Origin: Catonia carolina | Taxonomy: Eukaryota; Arthropoda; Insecta; Hemiptera; Achilidae | Length of the DNA stretch: 64,000 nucleotides | NCBI GenBank assembly: GCA_035578175.1 | Contig: JAQMRL010000001.1 | Coordinates: 436,516,639 to 436,580,638 of the forward strand | Direction: 5' to 3' | In this document: positions 12,578 through 24,063 of the stretch, piece by piece | How positions within the stretch are numbered: the first letter of the stretch is position 1 | Layout of the letters: each line of letters starts with the position of its first letter | Made by a program: the position numbers and the translations under genes | The notes under the pieces: generated by a model | What the model saw: only the letters and a program-made list of their open reading frames with translations | Told to the model about the DNA's origin: nothing | Database searches by the model: none

Positions 12578-12720
12578 TTTGGTTTTAATTTTGCGTCACT
12601 CGCTCATGATAAAAATTAGGTTATGTTTTTGATATTACATTGTTTACTCATGATTAAACATAGGTTATATTGTTCATTACCTAAACTTTGTCAGAGAAAG
12701 TCGTGTGTTTCCCACAAGAT
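12578..12720 (+). mobile_element. Rep-B right-end fragment, diverged
   Basis: A degenerate copy of the Rep-B right end: TTTTAATTTTGCGTCACTC, an ATTAGGTTATGTTTTTGA block, and a damaged terminal GTCAGAGAAAGTCGTGTG. Confidence 0.6.
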
Positions 12721-13072
12721 TTTTTTAATCCCTAATGTATGTCAATCTGTTCAATTTAGATAAAAAGCAACCCTATGGCCCAATAATACGAGGACGATAT
12801 TATGACGTGATAATATATATCAGCATGCCGGGCCCTCTGAAAAGCACGTCATAATATCCTAGTCTTGTACAGATTCAGACCGAACATTCTTAAGAATGTA
12901 TGGTTAATTGATCCCCCCAACTATCAAATTACACTGAACATCACTATCCAGTATTTAAATACCTATAAAAGTACCTTTACCCTTTACTAGGATTTGAATT
13001 AGGAACCTTCGTCACCGAAAATCAGCTGTTAAACAGCTGACTCGCGGTGACGACTTACCTCTGGAAATTTTT
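12721..13072 (-). mobile_element. SINE-3 copy with an internal filler insertion
   Basis: Diverged SINE-3 in reverse orientation: B box complement GGATTTGAATTAGGAACC near 12990, then the A-box side AACAGCTGACTCGCGGTG. Around 12810-12844 the body is replaced by a 35-bp filler containing a Rep-A match, bounded by 13-bp inverted repeats (12797-12809 and 12845-12857). Confidence 0.8.
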
Positions 13073-13318
13073 TCTATAAATTCTTTTGAGTCTTCATTAC
13101 AAATTTTATAAAATAAAAAATAAATCAACTTTATATAAATTTTTATGTTATGTATAATTAAAGTCAAAATTTATAGATATTTCTTTTAAATTTTACTTTT
13201 ATTAAACATCATGAAACATTCCGAATGAAAACATGAAATTAATACTAATAGAAGGTAGCAATATCGATTAAATTTCTACGTTACCAACTTTGATTATCCC
13301 TAGAAATTTTACCTTTTT

Positions 13319-13449
13319 ACTTTCTCTTGCCTATATGAATATATAGGAAGGAAAGTATTGTTTTCATGTCGATTTTATGAAATCGAGTTTTCACCGGATC
13401 TACACGTTTTCAGACCCCCTGAACCCAAAAAACATGTTTTTAGCGATTG

Positions 13450-13526
<77 letters not shown>

Positions 13527-14310
13527 CAAAATATCTCAAGAACGAAACATTGTACGAACTTGAAACTTGAAACTTAAGTTACATATCACTACCGGACACA
13601 ACACGAACATTTTCATCAAATTCGTTCAACCGGAAGTAGTAGTTAATTCGAATAATTTTTCACTTTTTTCGATTTTCTCAAAAACTGGTCATACCATTTT
13701 TTTTTAAATCGCCTGGTTACTCAATTTTTTATTCTCTACAAGATAGGGTAGGCGTCATGTTTGCTGAAATTCTTGGTGAAGCTGTTTTCACGTAAAAAAA
13801 TACTTTTTTTATGATTACGGCTTTAATATGCATTTTACCGCAAAAATTTTTATAACAAAAGTTGTAGAAAATTTAAAATTCTAAAACTTTTATTTCAAAC
13901 TTTTTTTGTTTAACGCTTAGTTCAGCAGTAATTAGCAATTTTCTGTTTTTTCTCACGAAAACGGATGAAAAATCGATTTTTTTAAGATTTCGGCCTTAGA
14001 ATGCATTTTACGACAAAAGTGTATAATCAAATTTATAGGAAATTAAAAGATCTACAACTTTTAATTATAGCATTTTTCTCTACAGAGCATTTTACTCTTA
14101 GAGCCTAGTTTACCGTAAAAGAGTGATTTTCCGTAATTTTAAGCTAAACTGAGGTTGATTTTCATTTTGCGTCTTTCACTCATGATTAAAATTAGGTTAT
14201 GTTAATAAAGTTAGTTTTTTGTTTATTTCTAATGTTTTATAAATAATGTTAGGTATATTGTTAATTATTTGCATTGGCAAGAGTAAGTTGTGTAAGTGTT
14301 TCACAACAGA
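13319..14310 (+). mobile_element. Rep-B element copy 2
   Basis: Complete copy with the same termini and a shorter (TG)n tract (about 13452-13524). The flanks suggest a TTTTTA duplication. Confidence 0.8.
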
Positions 14311-15157
14311 TTTTTATTTATTTCTTTACAATTACACAAGTTCAAAATCAAATACACATATGAATCCGGTATTTATTTGAAATATAAATAACTACTTAAC
14401 CGAGGTTGAAATAAATTTATTTTATATTACATTGAAACAGTATTATTATTAATAATACATATTATATTTTAGTGTATTTTCTCATAAAATCATTTATAAG
14501 AAAATAAAAATCGTAATTTTAAATTTTAAATTAGTATAATAAAAACAGTTCCATAAACCTGATCGTGTTATATTAGTAGTCGAATGTTTTCGTGCGATAA
14601 GGAAATATGTACACGTACAAGTTGTAGCATATAACACACACAACGTAGCGTATAGGCTACGTTGCGTGCATGAATTAGAAATGTACTTTACCGTACGTTA
14701 CTTACTGATACTAGAATATGCCATGCCATATTGTTGACAGTAGCGTGCTACACCGATCAGTGTTATATTCTCCGATAAAGAATAATGCAGATTGTATATT
14801 TTATTTTTCATTCTAATGGAAATTTTTTGTTTAAATTGAAACGACAAAGAAAGGGTCAGTTTCTGTTAGATTATATTAATGTATTACCAAACTGATAAGT
14901 CAGTTTTTTTTTTGTTTTATGTTTGGTAATAATATGTAAATTGTATTTTCACTACTAAGTGATCATAAAATCGAAACACTAACAAGTAACTGTAAAAATA
15001 CACTCTAATTATGCTGTTTATAAATTGTTAAAAACTCTATAAATGTTTTCTTTGGTTGTTTCTGCTATATTTCAATATTTTAATACGTAGTTGAATTGTT
15101 ATCATGTATTAACTGTACGGTTATTATTGCTAAACAATGGGAAGTAGGTATTTAATC
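14311..15157. other. Unassigned A+T-rich DNA
   Basis: No coding signal. A local palindrome (ACGTAGCGTATAGGCTACGT, near 14644-14663) was noticed, but no transposon ends were identified around it. Confidence 0.4.
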
Positions 15158-15330
15158 GGCGGCCGGCCCGTGGTGTAGTGGTCAGCGCAACTGGCTACTA
15201 TGCCGGGGTCCCGGGTTCGATTCCCGGTCAGGTCTGGCATTTTTTCTATCTGTAAATCATTACATATCATTACCTACGCACAAGCCCAAGGCTTATGTAG
15301 GCATCATCACTCAATAAAAAAAATAAATTA
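15158..15330 (+). mobile_element. tRNA-derived SINE (SINE-2)
   Basis: tRNA-like head with A box GTGGTGTAGTGGTCAGCGC and B box GGTTCGATTCCC, then a short body ending in A/T-rich AATAAAAAAAATAAAT. The head would fold like a tRNA but is fused to a non-tRNA body that recurs, inverted, at 39.5 kb, so it is a SINE and not a tRNA gene. Confidence 0.85.
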
Positions 15331-15361
15331 GGAGATAACTGTGTTTATAATCACGGCATCC

Positions 15362-15748
15362 TGCTCATAACAGGGAGGTGGGTGTTAAATTTATTGTACT
15401 CGATCTGCTAGTTACAGGGCTACAAAAAAAATAGTTAAATATATTTCTTATCACAAAGTCACCCAATTATACGACTGAAGCATTTAAGAACAGAAGAGAC
15501 AGAGGTGTAAAAGACTTTGGTCAGAGTTATCTCCTCTAAGAGTAATGGATTTCATTACACAGCCAGACCATGTGGTTAATGAAGTGAAGGTGTCATTCAC
15601 AGCGTAGAACGTTGATGTTTTCGGAGGGACTGGCTTGCTGATGAGCATACTTTTCTAGTTAGTGAGGAAGCCACCTCTCTTATCGTTTTGGTAAAGCCTC
15701 TAGAAGCTCAAACCAGCCTTTGGGCTGATAAGTTTAACAACAACAACT
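15362..15748 (+). mobile_element. Rep-A retroposon copy 3, diverged
   Basis: Older copy of the family: same block order with many substitutions. Weak direct repeats flank it (GGCATCC / AAGGCATG). Confidence 0.8.
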
Positions 15749-15822
15749 CCAAGGCATGATGGTGCTTTGACAGCTGCTTCGCCAATTATATTACCACTGT
15801 TCCAAAGAAAAAATGCTAGGTA

Positions 15823-16606
15823 TAGATACTGAAGTCACGAGATTGCCTTTTGCGTATGTATGGGCTATGAGGAAGGGAAGTGAAACTTTTGCAGTGCTGC
15901 CAACCTCAACAGTGAGACACTACTCGTACATTTCACTACCGTGCAGTTTCTAGATACATTTTGTAAGCTGTGGTTTATTCCGAGAAAATATTTTCTTCAT
16001 AAACCTTATAATAAATAAATATGTCCTGTAATATTTCCTAGAGCTTAATTACATGACTAGAAATGTTTGATTTACTGTAATTACGAATTAATCGCTTTTC
16101 TTTACTATTGCTGTCATCGGCGTTTTCATTATCAGTCTCTCTAGTATATCTACCAAACCGTTTTCGTTTTTTTTTACCAGGTGCCAACAAAACTGTCAAA
16201 GAATAGTTTCTTCACGTCCTTAATTTCCTTCTTTATTTTTCAAATTGTGGAAAGAGAAACATCACAGTAGTTATCAGCTCGCTCACGGCTTTTGTTAAAA
16301 GGCACGGATAGGCATTTTTGTTTAGCTTCAACTTCACAACATTTTATAACATTGCAAATTTTATTTCGTTCAACACTGTGGATAGTTTGACCACTTTTCG
16401 AGAAACTACCATTTCTGTTTACGGTAACAAACAGTTATATTCGTACAGTTAACCTACAAAAGGTTCCGCGATAAACTATATGCTCTGGGTATAGTTAAGT
16501 TGTTATGTTTGTCATACTGAAATTAAGCAGTCGCGCATGCACACTGATGCTTTTCCCCCTTTACCCCTCGTTGCAAACAAGGGCAAACTCGTGACTCAAG
16601 TGACTA
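15823..16606. mobile_element. Tc1-superfamily derivative with transposase N-terminal remnant
   Basis: Imperfect inverted repeats (left TAGATACTGAAGTCACGAG, right the complement of TAGTCACTTGAGTCACGAG) with TA at both borders. On the minus strand at about 16440-16170, a degenerate frame contains SRERADNYCDVSLSTI, resembling the helix-turn-helix N-terminus of IS630/Tc1-type transposases, followed by KIKKEIKDVKKLFFDSFVG. The catalytic domain is missing. The left part of this element recurs, inverted, at 26663-27093. Confidence 0.65.
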
Positions 16607-16841
16607 TACTATTGTTATCCTCTCTTCTAATTAAACACTGTACTGCCACGCGCTTCGACCATTTCATCACACGAAAGAAAATGGAACGACTTAACAAGAG
16701 GAAGCAGCTATGACCGCCAGCTCAGACCTCGCAGTCCGCCTGTATCCACCAATCAGAGGAGTTACTTTCTCCTATCAGGGAAATGAATACCATACATGCA
16801 ACAAAACAATGTTTCACATAAACAAACACAGTAAACTTAGC

Positions 16842-17233
16842 TGCCCATAACAGACAGGTGGAGTGTCAAATTATTTACACTCAATCAGTTCGTTACAGGG
16901 CTATAATAAATCGTTCTGTTTCTTATCGCATGGTCAGCCAATTAAATGACTGAATCATTTAAGAACAGAAGAGGTAGAGGTGTACTGTGACACTAATCAG
17001 AGTTATCTCCTCTGAAAGTAATGAATTTCATTATACAGTCAGACCCTGTGGTGAATGAAGTGATGAAAGTGTTATTTGCAGAGTGGAAAATATGTGCTTT
17101 TCAGAGGGCTCGGCATGCTGATAAGCTTACTTTTCCACTCAGTGAGGAAGGCAATGGTAAACCACCTCACTCCTCGATTTACTTAGTAAAACCTCTACAG
17201 GTTCAAACCAGCTTTTCAGCTGATGACCTAAAC
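16842..17233 (+). mobile_element. Rep-A retroposon copy 4
   Basis: Full-length, with a perfect 17-bp target-site duplication AACACAGTAAACTTAGC (16825-16841 and 17234-17250). The internal frame starting at the ATG near 17021 is open to the end of the element. Confidence 0.95.
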
Positions 17234-17250
17234 AACACAGTAAACTTAGC

Positions 17251-18069
17251 CGAAATCTGAAACCGGAATATATTCCAGTGCTGTAAGTTACTACAGTGAA
17301 ATTCACCCCGGTTTACGCAGTGAATCCTACTACAACAGATTCTATAAAGTTTTAAAAGCATTATTATTTAAGTTTTTTAAGGCCTCCGGGCCAGCCCAGT
17401 CAGTCAGCTGGTAGAAAGGCGCTATTATTTGTTAAGTAACATTGGTTAGGCAAGCGACTTTGTAGTATGGTGACCAGTTGACAGCCATCCATGAACAAAC
17501 TCTACTGGGGGTCCCTGTTCAAACTCCTACCAAATCCACGTCAAATAAAACAGCGAAAAGCAGTGATCAAATTGGGTAGTTGTTAATAATGTTCCCGAAA
17601 ACAAATAAAAGCTAAAAAAAAAGTTTTTCTTAATCATCAACATTAAAATCTGCTCACATTCAATTAAACAATTAGTACTATGTTATAATAAATGTTCATT
17701 TACGTGCATATAGTTGTACCTGCTGATGAAAAAATTAGTGTAATCCTACAGAAAAAAGACAAAATTTAAAACAATGATAATGTTCGTTAAAAATCTATGT
17801 TCTTTTGCTTAAATCTAATGTACTATGTCTTTTTAATCTTGTTAAACTGTTTTCGGTACGATTTGAGCTGATTTAGAGTCAGAAAATTTGGACGATGGTT
17901 GAGTCTTTCTTCATATTTAGAACTAAATTATTTGTTTTACAGTATCGATTTAAGATCATTGTAGATAACGATGTCGTTAAGACATCATAGAATTTGTAGG
18001 GCTCGCAGCAAAGGGATTTATTGGTAGGCCTAAATGTTGGAATATGTTTGTATTTAAAGTAGCACTGTA
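17251..18069. other. Unassigned DNA
   Basis: No gene recognised. A G+C-richer patch at about 17380-17560 has a weak B-box-like TGTTCAAACTCC and could be an old SINE, but no second copy supports this. Confidence 0.4.
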
Positions 18070-18071
18070 TA

Positions 18072-19082
18072 CAGGGTGATTCATGAAGTTCTCCCCCCAC
18101 TTCTACAGCACATTGTACTAGTAAAAATAATGAAAAAATGATATATAAACATAGGTCCGAAAACGCTTCGTTAGCGAGTTACAGCTAGCGAAAGTTTCGC
18201 CTGGATTTCAGTTCACCAGGTGAAATGAGGTCTTCCTGGAATTGTGGTAAGGTAGATTAAGGGGCAAATTCAATCATTTCTTATGGTTTTTGATCTGATA
18301 AATTGAATAAAACAGGTCCCAGATCTGTAAGTTAAATAGTTTTTAAGAAAACCAGTGTCAAATGCAAAAAATGGAGTGAAAAACTTATTTTTTCATCTTT
18401 GGGCAAGGATAACTGTGTTATTTCACCAAGAAACAGTTAAAATTTTTCAATAAAACATGTAGAAAATTTTATTCTGAACAAACCGGTGTAAATTAAGTAC
18501 ACAGAAAGCGAATAGATGTTTGATTAAATGAGTTTTTATTCATAAGAGTACAAAGTAAAATTAACCGGAAAAACTAAAATGAAAAAATGTGTTTTTTTCA
18601 CTCCATTTTTTTGCATTTGACACTGGTTTTCTCAAAAACTATTCGCTTTCTGTGTACTTTATTTACACCGGTTTGTTCAGAATAAAATTTTCTACATTTT
18701 TTATTGAAAATTTTTAACTGTTTCTTGGTGAAATAACAAAGTTATTCTTGCCCAAAGATGAAAAAATGTGATTTTCACTCCATTTTTTGCATTTGACACT
18801 GGTTTTCTCAAAAACTATTTAACTTACAGTTCTGGGACCTGTTTTATTCAATTTATCAGATCAAAAACCATAAGAAATGATTGAATTCGCCCCTTAATCT
18901 ACCTTACCACAATTCCAGGAAGACCTCATTTCACCTGGTGAACTGAAATCCAGGCGAAACTTTCGCTAGCTGTAACTCGCTAACGAAGCGTTTTCGGACC
19001 TATGTTTATATAACATTTTTTCATTATTTTTACTAGTACAATGTGCTGTAGAAGTGGGGGGAGAACTTCATGAATCACCCTG
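18072..19082. mobile_element. Long inverted-repeat (foldback) element, CAGGGTGATTCA family
   Basis: The ends CAGGGTGATTCATGAAGTTC and its complement are flanked by TA. The arms are about 440 bp each (18072-18512 and 18640-19082), nearly identical, around a ~130-bp loop, so the element can fold into a very long hairpin. No transposase is encoded. TA target and TIR type point to the Tc1/mariner superfamily. Confidence 0.88.
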
Positions 19083-19204
19083 TATACCCTACAATTGAAT
19101 ATCATAAATGTCCATATGGGTTTTAAAAGTTTTCTTATTTAATAACGAGGCTATGATGTAGTGGTTAGTGAAATTCGCTTTTCCTGGTTTTAAATTCCCA
19201 ACTA

Positions 19205-19616
19205 TTGCTTGAGTCCCAGCTCCAAGTGTAGTTGGAAGGAATGCAGTGCGTTGTTATAGCGGTGAGAGATAGTAGTGAGTGATAGTAGTGTTTCACAGCC
19301 GATGCATTTGTAGTGGTAGTGTGTACTAAATAGACTAAAAAAATATTCTTATCATCCGGCGCATTAATTTAACAAATACCTACCCGGTTATTAACTTGAT
19401 TGGATTCATAATATTTAACTTACCAATTTATATCAAAATATGTAAATAAATAAATGTAATAAATACAAACAAATATGATAAATACGGTAAATTTGAAAAC
19501 GAATGTTTTGTATCGGAGTAATAGTAGAATGGTTCTCCCAGCATGCATCACTCATTCAGTATACCTCACCCGTACCCCCTTCTCCCCGCAACTACACGGA
19601 GCTTGGATACGCACAA
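19205..19616 (+). mobile_element. Rep-X MITE, uninterrupted copy
   Basis: About 410-bp element with imperfect TIRs around AGCTCCGTGTAGTTG (left TTGCTTGAGTCCCAGCTCC, right ending GCTTGGATACGCACAA) and TA at both sides. It shows the unoccupied state of the sites that carry insertions in the two other Rep-X copies (20.8 and 38.5 kb). Confidence 0.8.
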
Positions 19617-19624
19617 TAGTTACA

Positions 19625-19810
19625 TATGACATTTTTACTTCACAAAATTTTTTTCATCGCTCCTTCATTGTTACAAAAAAAATTCATTTCATCCTTCACC
19701 GTCTGCATTAGCAAAACAGTCGGACGTTAAACCAAAAAAAAAAAAAAGCTCCTTCATTGTCTGCATTAATAGTATTTTGCAAAACAATTAGACGTAAAAC
19801 AAAAAATTGC
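19625..19810 (+). repeat. Partly duplicated A-rich tail sequence (possible SINE remnant)
   Basis: Two tandem, imperfect blocks share CTCCTTCATTGT and GTCTGCATTA followed by a GGACGTTAAACCAAAAA-type tail. This resembles the 3' part of SINE-1 but lacks the tRNA-like head. Confidence 0.4.
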
Positions 19811-19922
19811 TTTCTTAATTACGCAAAAAATGCTATTAGGTTATAGAATGTAAGAACACTTAGATGCTAGAATACGCTCTGTACAACGTTCTTGGTTACT
19901 TATGTTACAAATTTTAGTTATA

Positions 19923-20759
19923 CAGGGTGATTCACGAAGATATGCAGAAACATTGGGAGCCCATTGTACATGTAAAAATAATAAAAAAAGTTTATATAAA
20001 CATGGGTCCGGAAATGCTTCGTTACCGAGTTACGGCTAGCGAAAGATTTCGCCCTGATTTCAGCTCACCAGGTGAAATGAGGTCTTCTTGAAATTCTAGT
20101 AAGGTAGATTAAGGGGCGATTTCAATCGTTTCTTATGGTTTTTGACCTGATAAATTGAATAAAACAGGTCCCAGAACTGTAAGTTAAATAGTTTTAGAGA
20201 AAACCAGTCTCAAATGCAAAAAAATGGAGTGAAAAAAAACACATTTTTTCATATTTGTTTTTCCGGTTAATTTTACTTTGTACTGTTATGAATAAAAATT
20301 CATTTAATCAAACATCTATTCGCTTTCTGTGTACTTTATTTACACCGGTTTGTTCAGAATAAAATTTTCTACATGTTTTATTCAAAAATTTTAACTGTTT
20401 CTTGGTGAAATAACAAAGTTATTCATGCCCAAAGATGAAAAGATTTGTTTTTCACTCCATTTTTTGCATTTGACACTGGTTTTCGTAAAAAATATTTAAC
20501 TTACAGTTCTGGGACCTGTTTTATTCAATTTATCAGATCAGAAACCATAAGAAATGATTGAATTCGTCCCTTAATCTACCTTACCAGAATTTCAGGAAGA
20601 CCTCATTTCACCTGGTGAACTGAAATCCGGGCGAAACTTTCGCTACCCGTAACTGGGAAACAAAGCATTTCCGGACCCATGTTTATATAAACTTTTTTCA
20701 TTATTTTTACATGTTCAATGGGCTCCCAAAGTTTCTGCATATCTTCGTGAATCACCCTG
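19923..20759. mobile_element. Long inverted-repeat (foldback) element, second copy
   Basis: Same family as 18072-19082: CAGGGTGATTCACGAAGATA ends, TA flanks and long complementary arms, but a different outermost ~30 bp and a shorter loop. No coding capacity. Confidence 0.88.
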
Positions 20760-21098
20760 TATTAGCGTAATAGTAATAAACTAATCAAATAGAAATAAAC
20801 AAAATAATGTATTGTGCTGTTCCAAGCTCCGTGTAGTTGCGGGGTGAAGGGTGTGGGTGAGGTATAATGAATGAGTGATGCATGCTGGGAGAACTATTAA
20901 TGTATTACTCTGATACAAAATATTCGTTTTCAAACTTTCCGTATTTAACATATTTGTTTGTATTTATTAAATTTATTTATTTATATATTTTGATATAAAT
21001 TAACAAGTTAAATATTATGAATCCGACCAAGTTAATAATCCGTTAGGTATTTGTTAAATTAATGCGCTGGATGATAAGAATATTTTTTTAGTCTAGTT

Positions 21099-21383
21099 TT
21101 TTTTTTAATTCCTAATATTTGTACGTTGCAATCTGTTCAAATTCAGAACAATAAGCAACCCCATGACCCAATGAAATGAGGATGATATGTATGACGTGTG
21201 TAAATGAGGTATAGTCTTGCACAGACTATATGATTATTCCTGAGAGAGTATGGTTAATTGAACCCCAACCATCAAAGTACACCGGTAACCACTGTCTAGC
21301 ATTCAAATCCGTATAAATGTTACTACCTTTACAAGGATTTGAACCAGGAACCTTCGTCTCCGAAAACTGATTTTCGGAGACGA
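21099..21383 (-). mobile_element. SINE-3 copy inserted in Rep-X
   Basis: Reverse-oriented copy with T-run (A tail) at its left end and a perfect 9-bp duplication AGTCTAGTT (21090-21098 and 21384-21392). The 5' end is altered: the usual head is replaced by a CTCCGAAAACTGATTTTCGGAG hairpin-like end. Confidence 0.85.
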
Positions 21384-21454
21384 AGTCTAGTTATTACATG
21401 TTACCACCACAAATGCATTAGCTGTGAAACAACTCATTCATTCTCCCACTAGTA

Positions 21455-22098
21455 CCGTGCGTTCGGAAAGTCGCTGTGCACTGGAATTGTGACTATGGAT
21501 TTATGAAAATATGTATAAAGAAATGACTAAGCATTTTGGAAAAAAATTTATTCAATACCTTAATTACATTGTTAAACCGTGATTACATTGTTTATAGAAG
21601 GTGTTCGAAATGACCTCCATTGGCATCAATACAGCATTGCACTCGTTTCATTTTGTTTGCAAACACCTTTCGCAACTGAAGAACAGTGATTCCTTGAATG
21701 TATGCCGTTATTGCGGCTTTAAGTTCGTCAATCGTGTGTGGTCTGTTCCGATACACAGTTTGTTTCGCCGCACCCCATAAAAAGAAATCGGGGGGGAGTC
21801 AGATCAGGAGATCTTGCAGGCCACAAATTCTTTGAAATTATTCGTTCACCAAACACGTTGCATAACGTTTTATACAGTTGCGAAAGGTGTTTGCAAACAA
21901 AATGAAACGAGTGCAATGCTGTATTGATGCCAATGGAGGTCATTTCGAACACCTTCTATAAACAATGTAATCACGGTTTAACAATGTAATTAAGGTATTG
22001 AATAAATTTTTTTCCAAAATGCTTAGTCATTTCTTTATACATATTTTCATAAATCCATAGTCACAATTCCAGTGCACAGCGACTTTCCGAACGCACGG
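21455..22098. mobile_element. Palindromic Tc1-superfamily element
   Basis: Arms of about 226 bp (21455-21680 and 21873-22098) are essentially perfect inverted repeats beginning CCGTGCGTTCGGAAAGTCGC; TA flanks at 21453-21454 and 22099-22100. The unique centre reads, on the minus strand, WPARSPDLTPP, the third catalytic Asp context of an IS630/Tc1-type transposase, and both arms carry the gene's 3' end in opposite directions. Confidence 0.9.
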
Positions 22099-22196
22099 TA
22101 TAACAACGCACTGCATTCCTTCCAACTACACGGAGCTGGGACTCAAGCAATATTTAGTATTGTGGTAAATTACTGTAAAAAAACTACGTTTATAAT

Positions 22197-22598
22197 GTTG
22201 TTGTTGTTGTTTAGGTCATCAGCCGAAAGGCTGGTTTGAACCTGTAGAGGTTTTACTAAGTAAAACGAGGAGTGAGGTGGTTTACCATGCTTTCCTCACT
22301 GAGTGGAAAAGTACGCTTATCAGCATGCCGGGCCCTTTGACAAGCACATATTTTCCACTCTGTAAATGACACCTTCACTTCATTCACCACAGGGTCTGGC
22401 TGTACAATGAAATTCATTACTTTCAGTGGAGATAACTCTGATTAGTGTCTTTTACACCTCTACCTCTTCTGTTCTTAAATGATTCAGTCATTTAATTGAC
22501 TGACCATGTGATAAGAAACAGAACTATTTATTTTAGCCCTGCAACGAACTGATTGAGTATAAATAATTTGACACTCCACCTGCCTATTATGGGCAGAT
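22197..22598 (-). mobile_element. Rep-A retroposon copy 5
   Basis: Reverse-oriented, full-length; flanked by GTTTATAAT (22188-22196 and 22600-22608). Confidence 0.92.
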
Positions 22599-22608
22599 GT
22601 TTATAATA

Positions 22609-23839
22609 TAAAATAAAATAGACTATTCCCTTAACAGAGTCAAAGTCCGTATGAATAAAAATATGTGTAGGAAATATAGGTAGAATTATTGCAACATCTA
22701 TTATGTTAACTTGTTTCGTACAAGGTAGAATTGCAAACAGAGGTAAAAAATAAACATTGGTTATTGTACAAATATAAACCGAGAGGAAACTGTAATAGTA
22801 TAACCTTGAACTTTTTGTCGTTTTTAGAAAAAAAATATTGTCTTTTCTTTTTTCTTCAAGTGTGGAATTATTTTATTTTTTAATTAAATAGGTTGCACGT
22901 ATCTATAGGTTAGTGGATGTAGTTTTGTCTCTCTGCGAATATGTGCAGGTAGACCCAGTGGGTGATTTTATTGGGTCTGAACATTACAATGATTATGCTG
23001 AAATCCTATGGGGAGTGAGGAGGAGGAGGAGGAGGAGGAGGAGGAGGAGGAGGAGGAGGAGGAGGAGGAGGAGGAGGAGGAGGAGGAGGACTGGCGTTTG
23101 TATATGTGTGGGGATAATGGATGAGCTCTGAGTAATGCTTTCCCTTTGTTCTGCCGCTTTATCGGCCCAATAACCATTTATATTGCTCCACATATATACT
23201 CTGTACCGCACTCTGCCTTATCCCCTTATCCCCATTCTCTACTTTTGTATTTTCCATTAGTTGTTGTTTCAATAGAGGGTTTACATAATCTTTTTTTTTT
23301 ACTTTAAATAAACATAGGTTGCACTGATTAAATAAAATTGATTATATTGAATAAAAGTTATCGCAAATATGTTAAATATGTTCTAGTTTAACCCAATTTT
23401 TTTCTTTACAAAGAAAATTGGTTAGTGTTTTTTTTTTATATATATATATATACCAACTAAAAGCAATTTCAGATAAAATTCATTATATCATAAAGTATTT
23501 AACTTTAACGTAAAGTACAATGTATTTGTTTTGTGCATCGTATGAAAAACAGTTTTTAATTTTTAAAAACAATATTCACCAATACTCCACTCAGTTTTAA
23601 AATACCGGAAATAGCGATTTTCACAAATATATCCCTTTTGAAAAACATGATCAACTCATGCCACCTTTCATTTCCTCCCTCCTTTCCATTCCTCCTCCTT
23701 CAACCTCTATCTCTACCTCACCATGTCCCATGTGCCAGGAGAGACTAATCAAAAAAGAAACCAAATCGTTAATTAGGCCTATTATTTTCTTTAATAATTT
23801 TTTCAAAAAATTTTAATAATTTTCTTTAATATTTTTCAG
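22609..23839. other. DNA upstream of the first recognised pikachurin exon
   Basis: Probably intronic. It ends in a pyrimidine-rich tract and AG acceptor at 23838-23839. No EGF-like or laminin-G coding block was found in it. A (GGA)n tract lies inside. Confidence 0.5.
23017..23091. repeat. (GGA)n microsatellite
   Basis: About 24 uninterrupted GGA/AGG triplets. Poly-Arg, poly-Ser and poly-Leu frames over it are artefacts. Confidence 0.95.
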
Positions 23840-24063
23840 GTTCCATCTTTCAATGGATCAAGTTACTTGAGGTACCCAGGCCTAGCAGGTTCTGCCTTGT
23901 CATGGCTTGATCTGGTCATAGTTCTTAAACCAACAAATCAAGATGGTGTGATTCTGTACAACGGACATCGATCTGATGGAATGGGAGATTTTATTGCTGT
24001 CTATATGAATGAAGGTCATCTAGAATTTACTTTTGATCTTGGAACTGGAGCAGCTACCTTGCG
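23840..24063 (+). CDS. EGFLAM: Pikachurin exon a: first half of the penultimate laminin-G domain
   Basis: Starts after the acceptor TTTTTCAG in phase 0 with VPSFNGSSYLRYPG and ends in GTGAATLR with the Arg codon split 2+1 before a GTAATT donor. It contains DGVILYNGHRSDG and DFIAVYMNEGHLEFTFDLG, the core strands of a laminin-G sandwich. Confidence 0.9.

Larger units (their letters stand above)
20812..22150 (-). mobile_element. Rep-X MITE interrupted by two insertions
   Basis: In reverse orientation, the Rep-X right end lies at 20812 (TTGTGCTGTTCCAAGCTCC) and the left end at 22150 (GGGACTCAAGCAA), with TA on both sides. A SINE-3 (21099-21383) and a palindromic Tc1-type element (21455-22098) have inserted into it; both duplications are readable. 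Confidence 0.8.
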